Positions 1 to 3,870 of a stretch of 5,645 nucleotides of DNA are shown one piece after another. The first letter of the stretch is position 1, and every line of letters starts with the position of its first letter. The notes under the pieces are model-generated. The model worked only from the letters and a program-made list of their open reading frames with translations, was not told where the DNA came from and did not search any database. Both the position numbers and the translations under genes were made by a program. Source of the DNA: an archaeon (lineage in GTDB: Archaea > Iainarchaeota > Iainarchaeia > Iainarchaeales > Iainarchaeaceae); assembly GCA_024653865.1 (NCBI GenBank), contig JANLHD010000081.1, positions 1 through 5,645 on the forward strand, written 5' to 3'.

Positions 1-220
1 TCACGCCGAAATCCTTTCCAGAGCCCAGAAGCGCGAAGATTGCGCCGGCGTGGTGCGTTCCCGTAATCACGAGAATATCGCGGATGCCCGCCTGCTTGAG
101 GGTTTCAATCGGATAGTAAATCATTGGCTTGTCATAAATCGGCAGCAAATGCTTGTTCGTCGTCGCGGTCAAGGGCAATAGCCTCGAACCAGTTCCCCCG
201 GCGAGAATTACGCCCTTCAT
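1..220 (-). CDS. rmlA: Glucose-1-phosphate thymidylyltransferase (RmlA/RfbA), N-terminal part
   Basis: This gene is cut by the left edge; 73 codons are visible from an ATG at 220. RmlA transfers dTMP from dTTP to glucose-1-phosphate, giving dTDP-glucose, the first step of dTDP-rhamnose and other dTDP-deoxysugar pathways in the cytoplasm. The visible part begins [18 protein letters not shown], the nucleotide-binding G-G-x-G-S-R-L loop of sugar nucleotidyltransferases (residues 8-14). It continues with [18 protein letters not shown] (22-39), the family signature containing the conserved lysine. The stretch [10 protein letters not shown] (64-73) fits the single-domain thymidylyltransferase type. 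The ATG overlaps the upstream rmlB stop by 4 bp (ATGA at 220-217), so the two genes should be co-transcribed and translationally coupled. A long-form thymidylyltransferase cannot be excluded because the C-terminus is missing. Confidence 0.95.
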   Translation of the reverse strand, partial: MKGVILAGGTGSRLLPLTATTNKHLLPIYDKPMIYYPIETLKQAGIRDILVITGTHHAGAIFALLGSGKDFGV

Positions 221-1179
221 TTTTTCACCTTCAATTTCTTCCACCACTTCGGATTGTTTTTGTACCATTCAATCGTTTCTTTGAGCCCGTCGTCGAATTT
301 TTTTTGCGGCGCCCACCCGAGTTTTTTGATTTTCGACGAGTCAAGCGAATACCTTAGGTCGTGGCCTTTGCGGTCCGCAACGCGCTCTATTGCTTCCTCA
401 CCCTTGCCCATTAGTTCCAAAATTTTGTGCGTGAGCTCGATGTTCGTGATTTCGTTCCCTCCGCCGATGTTGTAAATCTCGCCCTTCTTTCCCTTGAGCC
501 CCGCCGCCAAAATCCCTGCGCAATTATCCTCCACAAAAAGCCAGTCGCGCACATTTTTTCCGTTCCCGTACAAAGGGACTTTTTTTCCTTCGAGCAGATT
601 GGTAACGAAAAGCGGAATCACCTTTTCGGGGTACTGGTAGGGACCGTAGTTGTTCGAGCTGCGCGTCACCACCAAATCGATTCCATAAGTGCTAACATAG
701 CTAAGCGCGAGCAAATCGGACGCAGCCTTTGTCGCCGAGTAAGGGTTGCGCGGCTTTAGCAAATCCCCTTCGGTGCTGCTTCCCTTCTCCACCGAACCGT
801 AAACTTCGTCCGTGGAAACGTGAACAAACCTATCAATTCCTTTTTTCATTGCGACATCCACCATGTTTTTTGTTCCCGAAATATTCGTGCGCACAAAAGG
901 GTCGGAATCATTAATGGAATTGTCCACGTGGCTCTCCGCCGCAAAATTAAAAACAGTATCAACGCCCTCCATTGCCTTTGCTGCATCCTTGGGGCTTGCA
1001 ATGTCGCCCTTCACAAAAGTGTACCTGTCGTTTCCCTCGAATTCCAAGAGGTTTTCCGGGTTGCCCGCGTAAGTGATTAGGTCAAGGTTCACCACCTCAA
1101 GCCTTGTTTCGCGAAGAAGCATTCTCACAAAATTGCTGCCAATAAAACCAAGGCCGCCGGTTACAAGGACTTTTTTCAT
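217..1179 (-). CDS. rmlB: dTDP-glucose 4,6-dehydratase (RmlB/RfbB)
   Basis: This complete 320-residue protein has the usual length for the family. It is an extended short-chain dehydrogenase that converts dTDP-glucose to dTDP-4-keto-6-deoxyglucose with NAD+. Numbering from the ATG at 1179, the Rossmann motif GGLGFIG is at about 8-14 and [10 protein letters not shown], typical of RmlB, is at about 31-40. The STDEVYG motif, carrying the catalytic Thr-Asp-Glu, is at about 122-128. The YSATK motif (catalytic Tyr and Lys) is at about 147-151, followed by SSNNYGPYQ and [10 protein letters not shown], which are substrate-binding signatures. An in-frame TTG at 1182 immediately precedes the ATG, but the ATG is the better start. 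There is no clear Shine-Dalgarno sequence, and a TATA-like box lies about 26 bp upstream, so the transcript may be leaderless. The gene ends in a 4-bp overlap with rmlA; the pair forms an rml operon that continues beyond the left edge. Confidence 0.96.
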   Translation of the reverse strand: MKKVLVTGGLGFIGSNFVRMLLRETRLEVVNLDLITYAGNPENLLEFEGNDRYTFVKGDIASPKDAAKAMEGVDTVFNFAAESHVDNSINDSDPFVRTNISGTKNMVDVAMKKGIDRFVHVSTDEVYGSVEKGSSTEGDLLKPRNPYSATKAASDLLALSYVSTYGIDLVVTRSSNNYGPYQYPEKVIPLFVTNLLEGKKVPLYGNGKNVRDWLFVEDNCAGILAAGLKGKKGEIYNIGGGNEITNIELTHKILELMGKGEEAIERVADRKGHDLRYSLDSSKIKKLGWAPQKKFDDGLKETIEWYKNNPKWWKKLKVKK

Positions 1180-1200
1180 CAATAAAAATTGCTTTAAGAG

Positions 1201-1210
1201 TTAATTAAAT
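1201..1210 (-). promoter_or_regulatory. TATA-like box for rmlB
   Basis: On the minus strand the sequence reads ATTTAATTAA, centred about 26 bp upstream of the rmlB ATG at 1179. That is where an archaeal TATA box sits when transcription begins at or next to the start codon. The bases just upstream (CCAAAAGC) are adenine-rich, as a BRE often is. The absence of a Shine-Dalgarno motif before rmlB supports a leaderless transcript. The box is called from composition and spacing only. Confidence 0.5.
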
Positions 1211-1212
1211 GC

Positions 1213-1240
1213 TTTTGGTTCAACTCCAAAGGGGCCTTTA
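1213..1240 (-). repeat. Overlapping inverted repeats just upstream of the rmlB TATA box
   Basis: Two symmetric elements share bases here. TTTGG (1214-1218) is inverted as CCAAA (1226-1230) around a 7-nt spacer. AAAGG (1228-1232) is inverted as CCTTT (1235-1239) around GG. Because they share AAA at 1228-1230 they cannot both fold at once. Their place directly upstream of the putative BRE/TATA suits an operator or activator site, but each arm is only 5 bp. Confidence 0.3.
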
Positions 1241-1241
1241 T

Positions 1242-1289
1242 GGCAACAGAACAAAATATCCCGAAATATTTGGCATTGTGCCTGTTGCC
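1242..1289. repeat. 48-nt imperfect hairpin between the small basic gene and rmlB
   Basis: GGCAACAG (1242-1249) is perfectly inverted as CTGTTGCC (1282-1289). Inside, ACA (1251-1253) can pair with TGT (1277-1279), and AAATAT (1254-1259) with ATATTT (1266-1271) around the loop CCCGAA. The five bases 1272-1276 form a bulge. On the minus strand the element starts 11 bases after the stop of the small gene at 1301-1438. It could act as a 3' stabiliser or terminator for that transcript, or as part of a regulatory site for rmlB. Neither strand shows a T-run straight after the stem, so it is not a classical intrinsic terminator. Confidence 0.5.
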
Positions 1290-1300
1290 CTTCGTACTTG

Positions 1301-1438
1301 TTAAGTTTTCATAATGTTCTTGCCTGCGGGCCGATTGCTCACTAGCCCCTTCCCTCCGGGGCGTCCGCCGGTTTTTGCCCCGCTGCTGGCGCGTATTTTA
1401 GCGGCATTCATTCTGCCGCCCCTGCTTTTTTTTGCCAT
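1301..1438 (-). CDS. Small, very basic Gly/Lys/Arg-rich protein (45 aa), function unknown
   Basis: This short frame begins ATG at 1438 and ends TAA at 1301-1303. The product starts MAKKSRGGRM and ends GKNIMKT. It has 7 Lys, 5 Arg and 9 Gly in 45 residues and no Asp or Glu, so its net charge is about +12. No membrane segment is present. A GGAGG Shine-Dalgarno sequence (minus strand, about 1447-1451) lies 8 bases before the ATG, which is the strongest evidence that it is translated. The coding part is visibly richer in G+C than the flanking AT-rich DNA. It follows the Lmo0937-like gene by 80 bp on the same strand. A disordered, nucleic-acid-binding or ribosome-associated peptide is one possibility from composition alone; I do not recognise a family. 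The charge could also reflect chance coding in a GC-rich patch, but the ribosome binding site argues against that. Confidence 0.7.
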   Translation of the reverse strand: MAKKSRGGRMNAAKIRASSGAKTGGRPGGKGLVSNRPAGKNIMKT

Positions 1439-1446
1439 ATTAATTG

Positions 1447-1451
1447 CCTCC
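1447..1451 (-). promoter_or_regulatory. Shine-Dalgarno site of the small basic gene
   Basis: GGAGG on the minus strand is separated from the ATG at 1438 by 8 bases (CAATTAAT). This is near-ideal spacing to pair with the 3' end of 16S rRNA. It is the deciding evidence for calling the 45-residue frame a gene. Confidence 0.65.
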
Positions 1452-1484
1452 AAAATGTTTTTTTATGTGCTTAAATAATTCAGA

Positions 1485-1536
1485 GTGTGCTCACTTTTCA
1501 GCAAGCATCTCTGTGTGCTCACCTTCCAGTTAGCAT
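1485..1536. repeat. Imperfect tandem direct repeat, two copies with 28-bp period
   Basis: The 24-bp unit at 1485-1508 recurs at 1513-1536 with 20 of 24 bases identical. Both copies begin GTGTGCTCAC and end AGCAT, and 4 bp separate them. The second copy (higher coordinates) covers the last codons and the TGA stop of the Lmo0937-like gene; the first lies just beyond the stop. On the minus strand the downstream copy contains ATG and TGA in another frame, since 28 is not a multiple of 3. This looks like a local duplication of the gene's 3' end. Confidence 0.7.
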
Positions 1537-1680
1537 GTTCCTTCCTTGGGCAAGCCTGTATACCGCAATAAGAACCGCAATTACAAGCAGGATGTGAATT
1601 AAGCCTCCACCGAATCCCCCGATTAGCCCCAGTGCCCATAGAACAACTAAAACCACTACTATTGTCCAAAACGTATCCAT
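1519..1680 (-). CDS. Lmo0937-like small membrane protein (53 aa)
   Basis: This short frame runs from ATG at 1680 to TGA at 1519-1521. The product begins MDTFWTIVVVLVVLWALGLI, then GGFGGGLIHILLVIAVLIAV, and ends YRLAQGRNMLTGR. It has two hydrophobic segments (about 4-20 and 27-41) joined by a glycine-rich turn and followed by a short basic tail. This matches the pattern of the Lmo0937 family: about 50 residues, an LW...LGL/F-GG...GLIHLLLVIA core and a basic C-terminus. That family is widespread and functionally uncharacterised, and often occurs near stress or envelope genes. A strong Shine-Dalgarno sequence (GGAGGTGA, minus strand, 1687-1694) lies 6 bases before the ATG and settles the start. 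A longer frame beginning GTG at 1690 on the same strand gives a non-hydrophobic, Cys- and Ser-rich product and is the wrong frame. It follows the two-TM gene by 23 bp, so the two are probably one transcript. Confidence 0.85.
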   Translation of the reverse strand: MDTFWTIVVVLVVLWALGLIGGFGGGLIHILLVIAVLIAVYRLAQGRNMLTGR

Positions 1681-1686
1681 TTTTTT

Positions 1687-1694
1687 TCACCTCC
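1687..1694 (-). promoter_or_regulatory. Strong Shine-Dalgarno site of the Lmo0937-like gene
   Basis: GGAGGTGA on the minus strand, about 6 bases before the ATG at 1680, is a nearly full match to the anti-Shine-Dalgarno sequence. It decides between the ATG at 1680 and the overlapping GTG at 1690, because the GTG lies inside the motif and so cannot use it. Confidence 0.75.
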
Positions 1695-1703
1695 TTTTTT
1701 TTG

Positions 1704-1904
1704 TTATTTGATAAAACTCAATTCCATTTGCTTGCTTTGCGCTTTGTTTGGCTCATTTTGTTTTGCCTGATTGAACGCTAAGGCCACTCCGATTAAAACA
1801 ATGAATGATGCGCCGACAAAAAAGCCAATGTTGATTGCGCCGCTTGTTGCGGAAAATAAAATGCCGGCAAGCCCGAGCGTTGTAATCACATTTCCCGCCA
1901 ACAT
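1704..1904 (-). CDS. Small two-TM membrane protein (66 aa), function unknown
   Basis: The product begins MLAGNVITTLGLAGILF and has two predicted membrane segments (about 5-19 and 24-44) joined by the short link SATSGAIN. A polar, Gln/Lys/Asn-rich tail of about 20 residues follows (NQAKQNEPNKAQSKQ). I chose the ATG at 1904 because AGGGGGA lies about 8 bases upstream on the minus strand and the hydrophobic core starts straight after it. The frame stays open up to a GTG at 1994, which would add 30 residues (96 aa), but that extension has no ribosome binding site and reads like leader sequence. It lies between a PRC-barrel gene 104 bp upstream and the Lmo0937-like gene 23 bp downstream. I recognise no family. 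Its size and topology suggest a membrane-stress or accessory peptide, which is inference. Confidence 0.7.
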   Translation of the reverse strand: MLAGNVITTLGLAGILFSATSGAINIGFFVGASFIVLIGVALAFNQAKQNEPNKAQSKQMELSFIK

Positions 1905-2008
1905 TTTTTTTCTTCCCCCTAAAATATTTGATAAAAATAGAATGGCACCATTCGTGTGCACAATCGCACTCTTTTTTACATTAAATGATACCACGCCATT
2001 TCAATTGC

Positions 2009-2494
2009 TTACTTTGCCTGTCCGCCAACTTTCACCGCATTTTCATCATATATGCTGTTTAGCATTATGCTTTCGCCCACGCTTTTTACGTCCGATTTTG
2101 AGAAAATCACGTCGTTTGTGAGCACGCCTGTGCCGACAACAATTGCTGAAATGTTGTTTGAATGGCTGCTTGTCCTGATTTCTTTCACGGTCCCAACCTG
2201 TTTTCCGGCTGAATCCATTACACGCAATCCTTTGTATTCGGTCACGGGTGTCATGTTAAGCACCGCGCCTTGATCGCTCAGGGATTCGATGTAATCTTTT
2301 CCCACAAAGGTGTCCTCGCCAAAAAAGCCCCTGTCCATTTCAATCCCGTCAAAACTTAGTGAATTGGGGTCGAGCCTCACCTGCATGATTTTTCCGACTT
2401 CCTTTCCGTTTAAGGCCATGACTTTCTTGCCTTTCAATTCGTTAACTTTAATGCCCGTATTATAGGACTTATTGATTTCCCTAATTTCTTTCAT
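2009..2494 (-). CDS. Protein with two PRC-barrel repeats (161 aa)
   Basis: The sequence contains two copies of the PRC-barrel fold. Repeat one covers about residues 16-81 (KVNELKGKKVMALNGKEVGK... with VGKDYIESLSDQGAVLNM). Repeat two covers about 87-146 (EYKGLRVMDSAGKQVGTVKE... with VIFSKSDVKSVGESIMLN). Each shows the hallmark hydrophobic-G-K/R-x-V-x-x-x-x-G-K-x-V-G-x-h pattern. PRC barrels are small beta-barrels found in the photosynthetic reaction-centre H subunit, RimM, archaeal CdvA and many archaeal adaptor proteins, where they mediate protein-protein contacts. No signal peptide or membrane segment is visible, so it is probably cytoplasmic or peripheral. The ATG at 2494 is preceded by GGGTGG about 5-6 bases upstream. 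The gene lies 96 bp downstream of trmB and upstream of the small membrane genes. Its precise role is unknown; archaeal PRC proteins have been linked to cell division as well as stress. Confidence 0.88.
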   Translation of the reverse strand: MKEIREINKSYNTGIKVNELKGKKVMALNGKEVGKIMQVRLDPNSLSFDGIEMDRGFFGEDTFVGKDYIESLSDQGAVLNMTPVTEYKGLRVMDSAGKQVGTVKEIRTSSHSNNISAIVVGTGVLTNDVIFSKSDVKSVGESIMLNSIYDENAVKVGGQAK

Positions 2495-2526
2495 TCAACC
2501 ACCCAGTAACATATGGTGAAAGGCGC

Positions 2527-2534
2527 TAATATGG
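2527..2534 (-). promoter_or_regulatory. Possible TATA-like element for the PRC-barrel gene
   Basis: CATATTAG on the minus strand is centred about 36 bp upstream of the ATG at 2494. It would place a transcription start near 2504 and leave a leader of about 10 bases that still contains the GGGTGG ribosome binding site. The match is weak, and readthrough from trmB is an equally good explanation. Confidence 0.25.
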
Positions 2535-2541
2535 GTAAGCG

Positions 2542-2555
2542 GTCTGGGCTCAGAC
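2542..2555. repeat. Small hairpin in the trmB to PRC-barrel spacer
   Basis: GTCTG (2542-2546) is inverted as CAGAC (2551-2555) around GGCT. It lies about 36 bases past the trmB stop on the minus strand, with no T-run after it in that direction. It may be a weak 3'-end structure or chance. Confidence 0.25.
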
Positions 2556-2590
2556 TTGTTGTACTAGCCAGGACAGTTTTTTGCCAGAAA

Positions 2591-3349
2591 CTATTTTTCC
2601 ATTGGTTTAGAATAAGCCCAAAGAATATTGTAAAAATCAAGGTACTCATTTGCAATAATCTCGTTTTCTATTACTATTGTGTGAATCGGGTCAACCCAAA
2701 GCGTGATGTAAACCGAGCCATTGCACACAATCTGCGTTATCTGGGAAGTCTTTGCCTGCTGGGTTTTGGGCAAAAGCCGCGCCTCGGTAAACTTTAGTTT
2801 GCCGAGCAAATTTTCCAGCCCCCCGGGGGTTTTATAGAAAAGCAGTTTTAGTTCTATTCCTTTTTTTATTCTTTCAATGTGAAAAGCGTGCATGATTTTG
2901 GTGTTCAGCAGGTTAAGCATGTTTTCATTTTCCGCAAGCCCATAAATCCAAATCTCGGATTGTTTTTCCAACAGCCCGAATATGTTGCTTTTTACGGCGT
3001 TCAATCCCTCGAGGGTATAAACCTTCGGGGTCTGGCCTGACACATATATTGTGTTAATATACGCCATTGCGGACTTGAGGTGCTCCAATTTTTCTTTTTC
3101 ATCATTAATAATCAGCTCAGTGGTTAAGGCAACATATGCCTGTTTTCCCTCCTTGTAGGATAAAAAAACCAGGTTCCTTTCCTTGAGCTTAATCAGGGTA
3201 TCATACACATTCGTTCTATGCATTCCCGTTCTTTTTGCCACCTGCGCCGCAGTGGATTCCTTATTTTTTAGGAGGTCCAGATAAACAACAGTTTGCATTT
3301 TTGGAATCCCCACAGACTCAAAAGCAGTTACTATGAGTTCATCGGTCAC
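2591..3349 (-). CDS. TrmB-family transcriptional regulator (252 aa)
   Basis: This is an archaeal-style regulator with an N-terminal winged helix-turn-helix (about residues 15-75). The segment STAAQVAKRTGMHRTNVYDT holds the two helices of the HTH, and the recognition helix runs on into LIKLKERNLV. The wing follows (VFLSYKEGKQAYVAL). A helical linker (about 80-100) leads to a C-terminal effector domain (about 105-250), including YTLEGLNAVKSNIFGLL and IWIYGLAENENM. Domain order and length fit TrmB-type proteins, which bind sugars or other small ligands and repress or activate nearby metabolic or envelope genes. The ligand cannot be inferred here. The start is GTG at 3349, since the next in-frame Met (residue 18) would cut into the HTH. 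A TATA-like box lies 26 bp upstream, so it has its own promoter. Likely targets are itself, the PRC-barrel/small-protein cluster, or the rml genes; this is inference. Confidence 0.9.
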   Translation of the reverse strand: MTDELIVTAFESVGIPKMQTVVYLDLLKNKESTAAQVAKRTGMHRTNVYDTLIKLKERNLVFLSYKEGKQAYVALTTELIINDEKEKLEHLKSAMAYINTIYVSGQTPKVYTLEGLNAVKSNIFGLLEKQSEIWIYGLAENENMLNLLNTKIMHAFHIERIKKGIELKLLFYKTPGGLENLLGKLKFTEARLLPKTQQAKTSQITQIVCNGSVYITLWVDPIHTIVIENEIIANEYLDFYNILWAYSKPMEK

Positions 3350-3370
3350 ATATATTATTCCCTTTGAAGT

Positions 3371-3379
3371 TATTTTAAA
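3371..3379 (-). promoter_or_regulatory. TATA-like box for trmB-family gene
   Basis: TTTAAAATA on the minus strand is centred about 26 bp upstream of the GTG start at 3349. This is the same spacing as at rmlB and the position expected for an archaeal promoter with a leaderless or near-leaderless transcript. A weak GGGA about 10 bases before the GTG leaves a short-leader alternative open. Confidence 0.5.
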
Positions 3380-3427
3380 GGTGTCTCAACCGCATTTTTT
3401 TGGCTCAAAGGCACAGTTCTTGAAAAT

Positions 3428-3491
3428 CCGGCCGGGCGTATTTCCGGAAAGGGGGGTTTTTGGAAAAGCCTATTTGGTTGCCCCCCCAACC
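3428..3491. repeat. Palindromes and G/C homopolymer runs in the phasin to trmB spacer
   Basis: This intergenic patch holds two perfect palindromes, CCGGCCGG (3428-3435) and TTTCCGGAAA (3441-3450). It also has a run of six G (3451-3456) and a run of seven C (3481-3487). GGTTG (3476-3480) is inverted as CAACC (3487-3491) around six C. The G-run could alternatively pair with the C-run. On the minus strand the GGTTG/CAACC hairpin begins about 20 bases after the phasin-like stop, so it may mark the 3' end of the aarF-phasin transcript. No T-run follows. Confidence 0.45.
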
Positions 3492-3511
3492 TTTAGAAAT
3501 CCTGTGAAAGT

Positions 3512-3859
3512 TCATTTTTTCTTGTTCTTTCCAAGCTGCTTTTTTAGCCTCTCTATTTCGGCCTTCATTTTTATGGTCTCCGAGCGCGCAACAATAGGGC
3601 TGTTTGCTTTGGCGCTTTTAATTACCGCCTTGACTTTTGCCCTAAGCTGGTTTTCCCTGCGCTTTGATTCATTAAGGAGGTTTGTTACCGCCTGCTTTGC
3701 CTCTTTTTCCGAAAACGTGCTATCCTTGGTTGTTTTTTTGATAACATCTTCCAGAGCCTCCTTGCTTACGATCGCAAAACCTAGCCCCAACTTGGTTGCT
3801 TGTTCAACCAATCTATCAAGATTTTTTTGATCAAAACCTGATTCTTTTTTATTGCTCAT
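3512..3859 (-). CDS. Phasin-like small coiled-coil protein (115 aa)
   Basis: The protein resembles the short phasin-like family annotated as polyhydroxyalkanoate synthesis regulator phasin (COG3937 type). It has an amphipathic N-terminal part, LDRLVEQATKLGLGFAIVSKE (about 14-34), which carries the LGLG signature. EALEDVIKKTTKDSTFSEKEAKQAVTNLL follows as a helical, EF-like segment, and then a Lys-rich C-terminal helix with a likely coiled coil (about 93-112, IKMKAEIERLKKQLG). There is no signal peptide. Start ATG at 3859 is supported by GAGGTGA a few bases upstream, which overlaps the TGA stop of the aarF gene, so translation is probably coupled. Pairing of phasin-like and AarF genes has been seen in other genomes, from memory. 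True binding to PHA granules is doubtful without PHA synthase; a lipid- or membrane-associated partner role is more plausible, but this is inference. Confidence 0.75.
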   Translation of the reverse strand: MSNKKESGFDQKNLDRLVEQATKLGLGFAIVSKEALEDVIKKTTKDSTFSEKEAKQAVTNLLNESKRRENQLRAKVKAVIKSAKANSPIVARSETIKMKAEIERLKKQLGKNKKK

Positions 3860-3870
3860 ATTTTCACCTC
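3859..3870 (-). promoter_or_regulatory. Shine-Dalgarno site of the phasin-like gene overlapping the aarF stop
   Basis: GAGGTGA on the minus strand includes the TGA that ends the aarF-family gene (3864-3866) and lies about 4 bases before the ATG at 3859. Ribosomes finishing aarF are therefore positioned to reinitiate on the next gene, which supports a two-gene operon. Confidence 0.65.

Noticed and set aside
1213..1230. tRNA T-arm look-alike, GGTTCAACTCC inside a 5-bp stem
   Set aside because: No anticodon arm, D-arm or acceptor stem is found at the right distance on the plus strand; upstream bases are the AT-rich rmlB promoter and gene start.
1463..1690. A 75-residue minus-strand frame from GTG at 1690, Cys- and Ser-rich
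   Set aside because: It overlaps the Lmo0937-like gene in another frame, its GTG sits inside that gene's Shine-Dalgarno motif, and the product has no coherent hydrophobic or domain pattern.
1955..1962. Perfect 8-bp palindrome TGTGCACA upstream of the small membrane gene
   Set aside because: The symmetry does not extend beyond 8 bp, so it is not strong enough alone to call an operator.
3333..3830. A 165-residue plus-strand frame, Phe/Ser/Leu-rich
   Set aside because: It runs antisense to the phasin-like gene and the trmB promoter region. Its composition is what the complement of a Lys/Glu-rich gene produces, and it has no ribosome binding site.
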